DNA of 64,000 nt from Flavobacterium hankyongi (GTDB lineage Bacteria; Bacteroidota; Bacteroidia; Flavobacteriales; Flavobacteriaceae). Below are positions 17,598 through 26,412 of this stretch, piece by piece (within the stretch, counting starts at the first letter, position 1; every line of letters starts with the position of its first letter). The notes under the pieces were generated by a model that was not told the DNA's origin, ran no database searches, and worked only from the letters and a program-made list of their open reading frames with translations. The translations under genes were made by a program, and so were the position numbers. The stretch lies in the NCBI RefSeq assembly GCF_036840915.1, contig NZ_CP085725.1:1736001-1800000 (forward strand), read 5' to 3'.

Positions 17598-18512
17598 ATG
17601 ATGGCGAATAATAATGTATTAAAAGGAGTTTTATTAGTAGGTCTTGGAGCTACAAGTTATGGTATGTTAGCGACTTTTGTAAAACTTGCTTACCATGATA
17701 AAGGAATGACTGGTTTACCTTTTACACCAGCTGAAGTAATTACATCACAATTTATATTAGGAATCTTTGTGATTCTATTAATTAATGCTTTTCAAAAAGC
17801 TAAAAAGAAATCTGAAGTAGTTAAAGCAAATAAAAAAGACATTACTCAACTAATGATTGCTGGTACTTCTACAGGATTGACAAGTATTTTTTATTATCTA
17901 GCTGTAAAATATATCCCTGTTTCTATTGGTATTGTATTATTAATGCAAACGGTTTGGATGGGTGTTTTATTAGAATGGATTTTAGAGAAAAAAAGACCTT
18001 CAAACATTAAAATAATTGCGGTCCTAATTGTTTTAGCAGGAACTGCTTTAGCAACAAATCTTATACAAAATACTGTTACCCTTGACTGGCGAGGTGTAGT
18101 TTTAGGATTATTAGCGGCAGCTTCATTCACAACAACGATGTTTACTGCAAATAAAGTAGCGACACATATATCATCTGCACAAAGAAGTTTATATATGCTT
18201 TTAGGCGGTGCTATTGTCGTTTTCATTTTTGCATTTTACACACAGGCAACTCCTTTTAACTACGACATTTTCATGAAATGGGGTGTATTGTTAGCGATTT
18301 TTGGAACAGTTATCCCTCCTATGCTTATGAATGCTGGATTTCCTCATACAGGAATTGGACTGGGAAGTATAGTTTCATCTTTAGAATTACCAGTGTCTGT
18401 TTCTATGGCTTTTTTAGTTCTTGGAGAACAAGTTGTATTAACGCAATGGATTGGTATTGTATTGATCATTTTTGCCATTATAATCATGAACATTCAGTTC
18501 GGAAAAAAATAA
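17598..18512 (+). CDS. EamA/DMT family transporter
   Basis: A 304-residue inner-membrane protein with about ten hydrophobic helices in two EamA repeats (first about residues 8-140, second about 155-300). Typical motifs include the helix-loop YLAVKYIPVSIGIVLLMQT in the first half and SSLELPVSVSMAFLVLGEQ in the second. DMT permeases export or import small metabolites such as amino acids or purines. The substrate is not evident. Two consecutive ATGs (17598 and 17601) are possible starts. No terminator separates it from the DoxX gene 54 bp on. Confidence 0.88.
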   Translation: MMANNNVLKGVLLVGLGATSYGMLATFVKLAYHDKGMTGLPFTPAEVITSQFILGIFVILLINAFQKAKKKSEVVKANKKDITQLMIAGTSTGLTSIFYYLAVKYIPVSIGIVLLMQTVWMGVLLEWILEKKRPSNIKIIAVLIVLAGTALATNLIQNTVTLDWRGVVLGLLAAASFTTTMFTANKVATHISSAQRSLYMLLGGAIVVFIFAFYTQATPFNYDIFMKWGVLLAIFGTVIPPMLMNAGFPHTGIGLGSIVSSLELPVSVSMAFLVLGEQVVLTQWIGIVLIIFAIIIMNIQFGKK

Positions 18513-18566
18513 TTTTTTAAACTTTATAAGACTTTTTTAGGTAAATTCGTAAGAAAACTACAACTT

Positions 18567-18923
18567 ATGGGTTTACCTTGGCATTTATATGCAATGGCTT
18601 TATTGTATATTTTAGCAGGAATCAATCATTTTAGAATTCCAAAATTATACTATAAAATTATCCCTCCTTACTTTTCTAATCAAAAGCTTTTGAACATAAC
18701 CAGTGGTGTTGCCGAAATTATTCTAGGTATTACACTTTGCATTACGCAGTTATCAAATTACGCAGCATGGGGAATCATTATTCTATTAATTGCCATATTT
18801 CCTGCCAATATTTTTATGTATCAAAACGATAAAGCAGCACTTGGTTTACCCAAATGGGTAAGACTACTGAGGTTGCCATTGCAGTTTTTACTCATTTATT
18901 GGGCCTTTCAATACACTTGTTAA
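18567..18923 (+). CDS. DoxX-like membrane protein
   Basis: A 118-residue protein with four predicted helices. The start MALLYILAGINHFRIPKLYYKIIPPYF, the GVAEIILGI helix and the ALGLPKWVRLLRLPLQ segment before the last helix match the small DoxX-like family. Members often accompany redox or membrane-stress proteins, but a reaction cannot be assigned. It lies between the EamA gene and aqpZ (21 bp before aqpZ), all on the same strand, so the three may share a transcript. Confidence 0.75.
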   Translation: MGLPWHLYAMALLYILAGINHFRIPKLYYKIIPPYFSNQKLLNITSGVAEIILGITLCITQLSNYAAWGIIILLIAIFPANIFMYQNDKAALGLPKWVRLLRLPLQFLLIYWAFQYTC

Positions 18924-18944
18924 CCAACTAAACTATATAATATT

Positions 18945-19649
18945 ATGAAAAATTTAATTGCAGAATTTTTTGGAACCTTTTGGTTAGTTTTTTGCGGCTG
19001 TGGAAGTGCTCTTTTCGCAGCTGGATATCCAGAATTAGGAATAGGTTTTGCGGGAGTTTCTCTAGCTTTTGGTTTAACTGTTGTCACGATGGCGTATGCT
19101 GTAGGGCATATTTCAGGTGGACACTTTAATCCTGCTGTTTCTCTAGGGCTTTGGGCGGGTGGTCGATTTGATTCTAAAGATTTAGTGCCTTATATAATTG
19201 CACAATGTGCTGGAGCAATTGTTGCTGCAGGATTTTTATATTTAATTTTATCTGGAAAAGCAGGTTTTGCAATAGATAATACAAAAGCTGGAGCATTTGC
19301 TTCAAACGGATATGGAGCTTTCTCTCCAGATGGTTATTCTATAGTATCTGCTTTTGTGACCGAATTTATTCTAACTATGTTCTTTTTACTAATCATATTA
19401 GGAACTACTGATAAATTTGCTAACACTAAATTCGCTGGATTAGCAATAGGTCTAGCACTAGTATTAATACATTTAGTAAGTATTCCAGTAACCAATACTT
19501 CAGTAAATCCAGCTCGTTCATTATCGCAGGCAATCTTTGCAGGCGGAGAACCTTTAATGCAAGTTTGGATGTTTTGGGTTGCCCCAATTGCTGGAGCAAT
19601 TGCTGGAGGGTTTATTTATAAATCATTCTTAGAAACTAAAGCAGCTTAA
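18945..19649 (+). CDS. aqpZ: aquaporin Z (MIP family channel)
   Basis: A 234-residue channel with six helices and both half-helix signatures: NPA at 62-64 ([11 protein letters not shown]) and NPA at 188-190 ([13 protein letters not shown], with selectivity Arg191). A His in [10 protein letters not shown] near residue 176 and small residues before the second NPA agree with a water-selective rather than glycerol channel. It lets water cross the inner membrane during osmotic change. It is the last gene before a terminator at 19665-19698. Confidence 0.93.
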   Translation: MKNLIAEFFGTFWLVFCGCGSALFAAGYPELGIGFAGVSLAFGLTVVTMAYAVGHISGGHFNPAVSLGLWAGGRFDSKDLVPYIIAQCAGAIVAAGFLYLILSGKAGFAIDNTKAGAFASNGYGAFSPDGYSIVSAFVTEFILTMFFLLIILGTTDKFANTKFAGLAIGLALVLIHLVSIPVTNTSVNPARSLSQAIFAGGEPLMQVWMFWVAPIAGAIAGGFIYKSFLETKAA

Positions 19650-19664
19650 TTTTATCATATTTAA

Positions 19665-19698
19665 TAAAAAAAGCGACAAAGTTTTGTCGCTTTTTTTA
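19665..19698 (+). terminator. terminator after aqpZ
   Basis: AGCGACAAA (19672-19680) pairs with TTTGTCGCT (19683-19691), with flanking A and T runs. Confidence 0.85.
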
Positions 19699-19708
19699 TT
19701 TTTGACAG

Positions 19709-20305
19709 ATGAGTTTATTCCCTGATGAAAAAATAGTTTTCACACTTCCAAATGCCGAAATAGAGTATTTCCCAAGTTTTTTTTCACTTGAAGAATCCAA
19801 TAATCTTTTTGAAAAACTTAAAACCGAAGTGCAATGGCAACAAGATACTATAACAGTATTTGGTCATTCACATTTACAACCTAGACTAACTGCTTTATAT
19901 GGTAACGAAGGAAAACCTTATGGTTATTCTAATATTGTGATGCAACCTCATCAATGGAGTCCTTTAATCATGTATATTAAAAATGAAGTGGAAAAAGTTT
20001 GTGGAGAAAATTTTACAACTGTGCTTTTAAATTTATATCGTGACGGACAAGACAGCAACGGTTGGCACGCTGACAATGAAAAAGAATTAGGACGAAACCC
20101 AATAATAGCTTCAATTAGTTTTGGTGCCGAAAGGGTTTTTCAACTTAAACACAATTCACAGGATATAAAACAAAATATCACACTCGAAAACGGAAGTTTA
20201 TTAATAATGAAAGGAACAACGCAACACTTTTGGAAACATCAAATCCCGAAGACAAAAAAGGAAATTGGGCCGAGAATTAATTTGACCTTCAGGATTATCA
20301 AATAA
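19709..20305 (+). CDS. AlkB-like 2-oxoglutarate/Fe(II) dioxygenase
   Basis: A 198-residue cytoplasmic enzyme. The iron ligands are visible as His120-x-Asp122 (NGWHADNEKELG) and His177 (FWKHQIPK). The 2-oxoglutarate-binding Arg pair is the R-x5-R at 189-195 (RINLTFR). The NLYRDGQDSNGWH block and ISFGAERVFQLKH are characteristic of AlkB homologues of the ALKBH2/3 type, which remove alkyl groups from damaged DNA bases by oxidation. It begins just after the aqpZ terminator and has no ada or alkA neighbour. Confidence 0.88.
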   Translation: MSLFPDEKIVFTLPNAEIEYFPSFFSLEESNNLFEKLKTEVQWQQDTITVFGHSHLQPRLTALYGNEGKPYGYSNIVMQPHQWSPLIMYIKNEVEKVCGENFTTVLLNLYRDGQDSNGWHADNEKELGRNPIIASISFGAERVFQLKHNSQDIKQNITLENGSLLIMKGTTQHFWKHQIPKTKKEIGPRINLTFRIIK

Positions 20306-20314
20306 TTTTTTTAT

Positions 20315-20322
20315 TAAATTTG
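20315..20322 (+). promoter_or_regulatory. -7 element for the fatty acid hydroxylase-family gene
   Basis: TAAATTTG matches TAnnTTTG and overlaps the TTG codon at 20320, which excludes that codon as the start and supports ATG 20344. No -33 TTG is seen at the usual distance. Confidence 0.5.
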
Positions 20323-20343
20323 AGTACTAAACCTACTCAAATT

Positions 20344-21171
20344 ATGATAAGCGAAATTGTAAATTATTTTCAAACCATCCCATCATCTCATAGAAGTTTT
20401 CTGTTAATTGGAGGAATTACTCTTTTTTGGATAATAGAAAACGGATTCCCTTTATTTAAGTTTAAATATAACAAATGGCAACACGCTGGGATTAATTTCT
20501 TCTTTACTTTAACCACAATAGTTATCAATTTTTCCTTAGCATTCCTACTATATAAAAGTTCTGTTTTTGTTTCTGAAAATAAATTCGGTCTTATTTATTG
20601 GTTTCATTTAGACAATCTTTGGTTACAAGCAATTGTAGGTTTATTATTCATGGATCTTATAGGAGCATATACTGCTCACCTTGTGCAACACAAAACAAAA
20701 CCTTTGTGGAGATATCATTTAATTCATCATACAGATACTTGGATTGACACCACAACGGCCAATAGACATCATCCAGGAGAAAGTGTTATCCGTTTTATTT
20801 TTACAATTTTTGCTATAATAATAGTTGGAGCCCCAATTTGGTTATTCTTTTTGTATCAGTCACTTTCTGTGTTTTTATCACAGTTTAACCATGCAAATAT
20901 GTCGTTACCAAAAACATTAGATAAGTATATCAGTTACATCATAGTTTCACCAGATATGCACAAAATACACCATCATTATAAATTACCTTATACAGATAGT
21001 AATTATGGAAATATTTTTTCTATTTGGGACAGATTATTTGGAACATTTATGGTAATGCCACGAGAAGAATTAATTTATGGAGTAGATACACATATGAAAG
21101 AGGAAGAAAATAATAAGCTTTCCAACTTACTAGCAATTCCTTTTCAAAAATATAGAGCACCCGAAAATTAA
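20344..21171 (+). CDS. fatty acid hydroxylase / sterol desaturase superfamily membrane protein
   Basis: A 275-residue integral membrane protein with the His clusters that hold a di-iron centre: HLVQHK, HLIHH, NRHHPGE and HKIHHHY in order, among about four helices. The family oxidises lipid acyl chains, sterols or carotenoids at the membrane. In flavobacteria a lipid substrate is likelier than a sterol, but it cannot be read from sequence. The start at ATG 20344 replaces a TTG that lies within the -7 element. It is a single gene. Confidence 0.88.
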   Translation: MISEIVNYFQTIPSSHRSFLLIGGITLFWIIENGFPLFKFKYNKWQHAGINFFFTLTTIVINFSLAFLLYKSSVFVSENKFGLIYWFHLDNLWLQAIVGLLFMDLIGAYTAHLVQHKTKPLWRYHLIHHTDTWIDTTTANRHHPGESVIRFIFTIFAIIIVGAPIWLFFLYQSLSVFLSQFNHANMSLPKTLDKYISYIIVSPDMHKIHHHYKLPYTDSNYGNIFSIWDRLFGTFMVMPREELIYGVDTHMKEEENNKLSNLLAIPFQKYRAPEN

Positions 21172-21245
21172 AATTTATTTTTTAATATCTTTTTATTAAT
21201 ATTGGTATAAGTATTGCAAGTTTATTTTGAATTAACATTTTATAA

Positions 21246-21524
21246 ATGAGAAAAAGTAAAATCGCTGATTTAGACAGAGAAACTTTAGAAAGACTAGTCA
21301 GCATGGCACAAGAGGAAAGAAAACCTTTTGAAGTAATTAAGGAAGAATTTGGCATTAGCGAAAATGAAGTAACAGAGCTAATCCGTAAGCGTTTATCCAA
21401 AGATCAATTTGAACTTTGGAAGAAAAAGGTAACAGCAACAAAACCTAAGCCTAAGCAAGCTAATGTTGATGATTTTGACGAGGAACTAGATGGAAAATAC
21501 TATTTGAAAAATAAATTCGATTAA
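21246..21524 (+). CDS. TIGR03643 (DUF2805) family protein
   Basis: A 92-residue soluble, charged protein. The region FEVIKEEFGISENEVTELIR looks like a helix-turn-helix and is followed by RLSKDQFELWKKKV, the pattern of the TIGR03643/DUF2805 family. No role is established; the helical pair suggests a small nucleic-acid-binding or regulatory protein, which is inference. It is a single gene followed at once by a compact terminator. Confidence 0.78.
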   Translation: MRKSKIADLDRETLERLVSMAQEERKPFEVIKEEFGISENEVTELIRKRLSKDQFELWKKKVTATKPKPKQANVDDFDEELDGKYYLKNKFD

Positions 21525-21530
21525 TTATTG

Positions 21531-21554
21531 ACTCCTGAAATTCAGGAGTTTTTT
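21531..21554 (+). terminator. terminator after the TIGR03643 gene
   Basis: ACTCCTGA (21531-21538) pairs with TCAGGAGT (21542-21549) around a 3-nt loop, then a T-run. Confidence 0.85.
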
Positions 21555-21614
21555 ATTTTCAATGTAACAAAAAACAATATACACACACATATAGCAAAAG
21601 TAAAAATCTAAAAA

Positions 21615-23471
21615 ATGAAAAAAATATTAATAGCAGCGTCATTCGCTTTTTTCATGATGAGCTGTAAATCAGGTCAAACTAGCACAACTGCTGTTACACC
21701 TGAGGTAAAAGTTAACATTGACCTAAATGTTATTAAAGATGATAAAGTAATGGTTACTGTATTACCTTCTCCAACTAAAGAAGAAACAGTAACATTCAAC
21801 ATTCCTAAAACTGTTCCTGGAACTTACTCGGCAGACAACTACGGAAAATATATTGAAAACGTAAAAGCTTACGACGCAAAAGGAAACTCGCTTCCTATTG
21901 CTAAAATGGACGATAATACTTGGAGAATTTCGGAAGCAACAAAATTGAGCAAAGTTACGTATTGGGTAAACGATACTTATGACCAAGAAACTCAAGGAGG
22001 AATTGGTGGTAAAGATGTATTCTCACCGGCTGGAACAAACATTGATCCTGATTGTTTCATGGTAAATACTCATGGATTTGTGGGCTATTTTTCAGACAAA
22101 AAAGAAGTTCCTTACACTGTAACTATTTCGCATTCAGATAAATTATTTGGTGCAACTTCTATGACCGATTTAGACGCAGCAGCTAATCAAGATACATTTA
22201 AAGCATCTCGTTATGCCGAATTGGTAGATCATCCAATTATGTATTCTAAACCTGATTATACTACTTTTAAAGTAGAAGATATGGACATCTTAATTAGTGT
22301 ATATTCTCCAACTGGAAAATTTAAAGCTGCCGATATTACTCCTGCAATGGAAACAATGATGAAAGCTCAGAAAAAATTCTTAGGCCCAATCAACAATACA
22401 AAAAAATATGCGGTTCTATTATATCTTTCTGATTTAAGTAAAAACGACGCAAAAGGTTTCGGAGCTTTAGAGCATACTACTTCTACTACTGTAGTCATGC
22501 CTGAAATGATGCCTGAACAAGAAATGGCAGAACAATTAAAAGATGTTGTTTCTCACGAGTTTTTCCACATTGTAACTCCTCTAGGAATTCATGCTAACGA
22601 AATTCATTATTTCGATTTCAATGCACCTAAAATGTCTAAACATTTATGGATGTATGAAGGTGTAACTGAATATTTTGCCAACTTATTCCAAATCAATCAA
22701 GGATTAATTTCTGAAGATGATTTTTATAATAGAATGTCAGACAAAATTCGTCAAGCCTCACAAATGAACGATACTATGCCATTCACTAAAATGAGTGCTA
22801 ACGTATTAGAAAATCCGTATAAAGATCAATACTTAAACGTATATCAAAAAGGAGCATTAATAGGAATGTGTTTAGATATTACAATTCGTGAAAAAAGTAA
22901 TGGTGAAAGAGGTATTTTAGATTTAATGCAAAAATTAAATAATGAATACGGAATCAACAAACCATTTAACGATGAAGAATTGTTTGATAAAATTGTTTCG
23001 CTAACGTATCCAGAAGTAAAAACATTCCTAGATACTTATGTAAATGGTCCAACACCAATTCCATACGAAGAGTTTTTTGCTAAAGTGGGTGTAACAAAAG
23101 CCAAAACAAAAGTTGCTGGTAATGTATTCTTAAAAGGGCAAACACCTTACATTACGGTTAACCCAAACACAAAGGAAATTATGCCAATTCCAGGAATAGA
23201 TTTACCTGAATTTTATACTAAGCTAGGTATCAAAAACGGAGATGTAATAGCAGCAATAAATGGGACAAATTATAATTTAGATAATATTTATGATTTAATC
23301 ATGGCTAGCCAAAGCTGGAAAGATGGTGATGCCATCACTGTCAAAATTAAACGCGATGGTAAAGAATCTGAATTAAAAGGAAAAATCGTTTTACCTTACG
23401 AAGAAGTAGATGGCTACCAATTAACTGACAAAAGCAAAAACGCTCTTAAAGAAGCTTGGTTAAAAGGATAA
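21615..23471 (+). CDS. M61 family metallopeptidase lipoprotein with PDZ domain
   Basis: A 618-residue lipoprotein (signal ending MMSC). The zinc motif HEFFH occupies residues 314-318 and the third-ligand region WMYEGVTEYF follows about 30 residues later, as in the M61 glycyl aminopeptidase family. A C-terminal PDZ-like domain contains LGIKNGDVIAAINGTNYN (about 535-590). It probably acts as an aminopeptidase in the periplasm or at the surface. A terminator at 23493 separates it from the DUF4369 gene. Confidence 0.9.
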   Translation: MKKILIAASFAFFMMSCKSGQTSTTAVTPEVKVNIDLNVIKDDKVMVTVLPSPTKEETVTFNIPKTVPGTYSADNYGKYIENVKAYDAKGNSLPIAKMDDNTWRISEATKLSKVTYWVNDTYDQETQGGIGGKDVFSPAGTNIDPDCFMVNTHGFVGYFSDKKEVPYTVTISHSDKLFGATSMTDLDAAANQDTFKASRYAELVDHPIMYSKPDYTTFKVEDMDILISVYSPTGKFKAADITPAMETMMKAQKKFLGPINNTKKYAVLLYLSDLSKNDAKGFGALEHTTSTTVVMPEMMPEQEMAEQLKDVVSHEFFHIVTPLGIHANEIHYFDFNAPKMSKHLWMYEGVTEYFANLFQINQGLISEDDFYNRMSDKIRQASQMNDTMPFTKMSANVLENPYKDQYLNVYQKGALIGMCLDITIREKSNGERGILDLMQKLNNEYGINKPFNDEELFDKIVSLTYPEVKTFLDTYVNGPTPIPYEEFFAKVGVTKAKTKVAGNVFLKGQTPYITVNPNTKEIMPIPGIDLPEFYTKLGIKNGDVIAAINGTNYNLDNIYDLIMASQSWKDGDAITVKIKRDGKESELKGKIVLPYEEVDGYQLTDKSKNALKEAWLKG

Positions 23472-23492
23472 TTTTCAATTATAAAAGTATTT

Positions 23493-23528
23493 AAATCCTC
23501 ATTTTGTAAATCAATTTGAGGATTTTTT
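23493..23528 (+). terminator. terminator after the M61 peptidase gene
   Basis: AAATCCTCA (23493-23501) pairs with TGAGGATTT (23517-23525) around a 15-nt loop, with a following T-run. Confidence 0.7.
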
Positions 23529-23555
23529 TATTACTTTGCGCCAAATTGAAAAAAC

Positions 23556-24281
23556 ATGTATAAAGTTATTATAGCAGCTCTTTCTCTTTCATTATTAGTT
23601 GCTTGTGGAGAAGAAAAAGCTAAAGGAAATTTAGAAATTACAGGAAATATTAAAGGCTTTAAAAAAGGCAAATTATATATTCAAAAAGTACAGGATACTA
23701 CATTAATCGCGCTTGACACAATTGTTTTAAACGGTGAATCATCATTCAAAAGTATTATAAATATAGATTCTCCTGAAATGCTATACTTATTTGTCGATAG
23801 AGGTGTAACCAATTCTCTTGACAACAATTTATTATTTTTTGCAGAACCTGGAAAAATAAACATTGATACAGATTTAGAATTCTTTTTAGGCAATGCTAAA
23901 ATAACTGGATCTAAAAACAACGATTTATACACAGATTATAAAGGAATTATCTCTAAGTTTAATGAACAACAATTAGAATATGTTAAAGATGAATTAATGG
24001 CATTAAAAAACAAAAAAGATATCTCTGCTGAAAATGCTAAAAAACAAGAGACGTTGCTAAAAAAACGTTATTTATATGCCGCAAATTATGCATTAACACA
24101 TGCTGATAAAGAAGTAGCTCCATATATTGCTTTGACAGACATTTATGACATGAACATTAAATATCTAGATACAATTCAAAAATCGATGTCCCCTGAAGTT
24201 GCAAAATCAAAATACGGGCAAAAATTCACTCAATTTCTTAAAGAAAGAAAAGAAAACGAAACAACTACATCAAAAAAATAA
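23556..24281 (+). CDS. DUF4369 domain lipoprotein
   Basis: A 241-residue lipoprotein with a signal ending LLVAC. The N-terminal half (LEITGNIKGFKKGKLYIQKV, then DTIVLNGESSFKS and FFAEPGKINID) is a DUF4369 beta domain, which in Bacteroidetes often precedes a thioredoxin-like domain. Here no CxxC thioredoxin part follows; the C-terminal half is helical and Lys/Glu-rich, so this is the thioredoxin-less form. Function is unknown. It is a single gene ended by a terminator. Confidence 0.78.
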   Translation: MYKVIIAALSLSLLVACGEEKAKGNLEITGNIKGFKKGKLYIQKVQDTTLIALDTIVLNGESSFKSIINIDSPEMLYLFVDRGVTNSLDNNLLFFAEPGKINIDTDLEFFLGNAKITGSKNNDLYTDYKGIISKFNEQQLEYVKDELMALKNKKDISAENAKKQETLLKKRYLYAANYALTHADKEVAPYIALTDIYDMNIKYLDTIQKSMSPEVAKSKYGQKFTQFLKERKENETTTSKK

Positions 24282-24304
24282 ATACTTTTAGAATACTAAA
24301 AAAT

Positions 24305-24332
24305 AAAGCCTCCTTATTGGAGGCTTTATTTT
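24305..24332 (+). terminator. terminator after the DUF4369 gene
   Basis: AAAGCCTCC (24305-24313) pairs with GGAGGCTTT (24319-24327), loop TTATT, then T-run. Confidence 0.85.
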
Positions 24333-24373
24333 TTATATAATAGACTAGTAAAAGATCTGGATTTTATATAAAT

Positions 24374-24406
24374 AAAAAAAGGTCTTCTCATTTGAAGACC
24401 TTTTTT
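24374..24406 (-). terminator. terminator of the tRNA-Thr transcript
   Basis: GGTCTTC (24381-24387) pairs with GAAGACC (24394-24400), extended by A/T pairs. It lies just beyond the 3' end of the downstream tRNA. Confidence 0.75.
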
Positions 24407-24407
24407 G

Positions 24408-24481
24408 AGCCGATGGAGGGACTCGAACCCACGACCTGCTGATTACAAATCAGCTGCTCTAGCCAGCTGAGCTACACCGGC
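24408..24481 (-). tRNA. tRNA-Thr (anticodon TGT), second copy in the transcript
   Basis: A 74-nt cloverleaf. The acceptor arm GCCGGTG pairs with CATCGGC, the anticodon arm GCTGA-TTTGTAA-TCAGC gives anticodon TGT (codon ACA), and the T-loop is GGTTCGAGTCC. CCA is not encoded. It is identical in sequence to the copy 30 nt upstream. Confidence 0.95.
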
Positions 24482-24511
24482 AAAAGTGTATTATTATTTT
24501 GAAAAAAATTG

Positions 24512-24585
24512 AGCCGATGGAGGGACTCGAACCCACGACCTGCTGATTACAAATCAGCTGCTCTAGCCAGCTGAGCTACACCGGC
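24512..24585 (-). tRNA. tRNA-Thr (anticodon TGT), first copy in the transcript
   Basis: The same 74-nt cloverleaf as at 24408-24481. It is promoter-proximal: the -7 element lies about 15 nt upstream of its 5' end. Confidence 0.95.
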
Positions 24586-24600
24586 GACTCATTTCGGGTG

Positions 24601-24630
24601 CAAATATAATGGAGTTTTTTTAACTTCCAA
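24601..24630 (-). promoter_or_regulatory. promoter of the tandem tRNA-Thr genes
   Basis: Minus-strand TATATTTG (24608-24601) and TTG (24630-24628) with a 19-bp spacer, an exact match to the Bacteroidetes consensus. Confidence 0.85.
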
Positions 24631-24664
24631 ACACTTACACCCTAATTTTATTGATTTTTTACTA

Positions 24665-24931
24665 CTATAATGCGTTGATTTTATCAACCAACTGATTAGC
24701 AGCTACTTCTAAATCCTTATTGATTTGATTGAAATGTGCTTTTTTATTCTCAACGTTTTTAGCATTAACTTTAGTAATTAATCCGTCGAAAGTAGCAATC
24801 ACTTCTTCGATAATTGCGTTAGTCGCATCAGACGGCTTACCAGTAGTAGTCATTTCATATAAATAAACTGCCTCAATGATATCACCCATTACAAAGTTGA
24901 TGTCTTTTTTTAAGTTTTTAACACTTCCCAT
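24665..24931 (-). CDS. small conserved-looking helical protein of unknown function
   Basis: An 88-residue soluble protein (MGSVKNLKKDINFVMGDIIE...), probably all helical, ending QLVDKINAL. It carries no Cys, signal peptide or membrane segment. I do not recognise a characterised family. The start at ATG 24931 removes a poor N-terminal extension from a TTG upstream, and a TACTTTTG -7 element lies about 26 nt before it. It follows manA on the same strand by 55 bp but seems to have its own promoter. Confidence 0.7.
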   Translation of the reverse strand: MGSVKNLKKDINFVMGDIIEAVYLYEMTTTGKPSDATNAIIEEVIATFDGLITKVNAKNVENKKAHFNQINKDLEVAANQLVDKINAL

Positions 24932-24956
24932 TTTTATGTATTTTAAATTTTGGTTG

Positions 24957-24964
24957 CAAAAGTA
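24957..24964 (-). promoter_or_regulatory. -7 element for the 88-aa protein gene
   Basis: TACTTTTG on the minus strand matches TAnnTTTG. No -33 TTG is seen at the standard distance. Confidence 0.5.
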
Positions 24965-24986
24965 CAATTAATCTTTTTAATATATA

Positions 24987-25949
24987 CTACTCTATTGTGA
25001 TTTCTAACAAATTTGCCTGTCCAATCAATTGAAATTCAGTCAATACCGATGGCAATAAAATAGTATCTCCTTTTTTAAATTCGAAATTATGATGTTTATA
25101 ATGAACCAAAAATTCACCTTCGGTACACATATACACAACAAAGCAATCGTCGTTTTTTACTTTGTCAAATTTTCCATTTAACGGAATTACACTTGTTGTA
25201 AAATAAGGACATTTAACTGCTTCATTGCTTCTGTTTTCTACAGAATTGTATTCTTTTTTAGCAGCGACTACGTCATAATTTATCGCTTCTAAAGCTAAAT
25301 CGACATGAAGTTCCCGCTTATTTCCGTTCACATCTTTACGGTCAAAATCGTAAATTCTATAGGTTACATCAGAAGTTTGCTGAATCTCTGCAATTACAAT
25401 CCCTGCACCAATAGCATGAATTGTTCCTGTTTCAAGGAAAAACACATCTCCTTTTTTTACAGGTACTTGATCAAGAATAGAAACTAAGGTTGTATCGTTT
25501 AGATGTTTTAAGTATTCTTCAGGTGAAGATTTCTCTTTAAAACCTACAATTAGCCTTGCTTCATCATCAGCCTGCATAACGTACCACATTTCTGTTTTAC
25601 CAAACGAATTATGGCGTTTTTTAGCCAATTCATCATTAGGATGCAATTGAATAGATAGATCTTCTCTAGCATCTAAAAATTTAAACAGTAAAGGAAAATC
25701 TAATCCAAACTGTTTATGAATCTTATAACCTAAAACCTCATCTGGAAATTTTTCGATTAATTCATTTAAGTTTAAACCTTTGTAAATTCCGTTAGCAATA
25801 ATACTAACATCTCCAGGTACTGTCGATATTTCCCAACTTTCACCTGTGGTTTGAGTTAGTTTTTCTTTATTAAGTTGTGTAGTTAGTTTTGTACCACCCC
25901 AAATTCTATCTTTTAAAATGGGTTTAAATATCAAAGGGTAAACTTCCAT
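24987..25949 (-). CDS. manA: type I mannose-6-phosphate isomerase
   Basis: A 320-residue cupin metalloenzyme that interconverts fructose-6-phosphate and mannose-6-phosphate, feeding GDP-mannose and glycan synthesis. Motifs include the N-terminal PILKDRIWGG, the zinc-binding block SIQLHPND followed by GKTEMWYV, and ETGTIHAIGAG in the central cupin. The C-terminal jelly-roll ends with LLEITIE. Its ATG overlaps the last base of the peroxiredoxin gene, so the two are translationally coupled. It is the last gene of the idi-queD-peroxiredoxin-manA run. Confidence 0.93.
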   Translation of the reverse strand: MEVYPLIFKPILKDRIWGGTKLTTQLNKEKLTQTTGESWEISTVPGDVSIIANGIYKGLNLNELIEKFPDEVLGYKIHKQFGLDFPLLFKFLDAREDLSIQLHPNDELAKKRHNSFGKTEMWYVMQADDEARLIVGFKEKSSPEEYLKHLNDTTLVSILDQVPVKKGDVFFLETGTIHAIGAGIVIAEIQQTSDVTYRIYDFDRKDVNGNKRELHVDLALEAINYDVVAAKKEYNSVENRSNEAVKCPYFTTSVIPLNGKFDKVKNDDCFVVYMCTEGEFLVHYKHHNFEFKKGDTILLPSVLTEFQLIGQANLLEITIE

Positions 25950-26410
25950 TAAATTAAATTTTTAACTGCTTCAACAACTTTAGGAAAATGGCTTTCTGCA
26001 TCCATACTATCATAAATCATTCTTACTATTCCTTTTTTATCTACAATGTAGGTAACTCGTCCAGGAATTAATCCTAAAAAGTTAGTTGGCACACCAAACA
26101 ATTTACGAATGCTTTTATCATTATCAGACAATAAAGTAAAAGGTAAATCATATTTATGAGCAAATTTTTTATGTGCTGCAACACTATCACCACTTATGCC
26201 TATAACTTCGGCACCTAAATCTTTAAACTCTTCGTACTGATCTCTAAAAAAACAAGCTTGTTTAGTACATCCAGGCGTATCGTCTTTTGGATAAAAATAT
26301 ATTACCAAAACTTTTTTTTCTAAAACAGAAGTAATATAAAAATCTTCTCCTTTTTGATCTTTAGCTCCAAATAATGGCAATTTATCCCCTACTTTTAATA
26401 CTTCTTGCAT
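25949..26410 (-). CDS. bcp: thiol peroxidase of the Bcp/PrxQ type
   Basis: A 153-residue peroxiredoxin. The peroxidatic Cys48 sits in DDTPGCTKQACFF and a second Cys53 five residues later matches the Bcp/PrxQ arrangement, where both are in one helix. The fold order (KVLVIYFYPKDD, VIGISGDS, FTLLSDNDKSIRKLFGV) is intact. It reduces hydrogen peroxide and organic peroxides in the cytoplasm using thioredoxin. It starts 2 bp after the queD-like gene and overlaps manA by one base. Confidence 0.92.
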   Translation of the reverse strand: MQEVLKVGDKLPLFGAKDQKGEDFYITSVLEKKVLVIYFYPKDDTPGCTKQACFFRDQYEEFKDLGAEVIGISGDSVAAHKKFAHKYDLPFTLLSDNDKSIRKLFGVPTNFLGLIPGRVTYIVDKKGIVRMIYDSMDAESHFPKVVEAVKNLI

Positions 26411-26412
26411 AA

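Noticed and set aside
20320-20343. TTG start of the hydroxylase-family gene at 20320
   Set aside because: The codon is inside a TAAATTTG -7 element, so it would not be transcribed in full.
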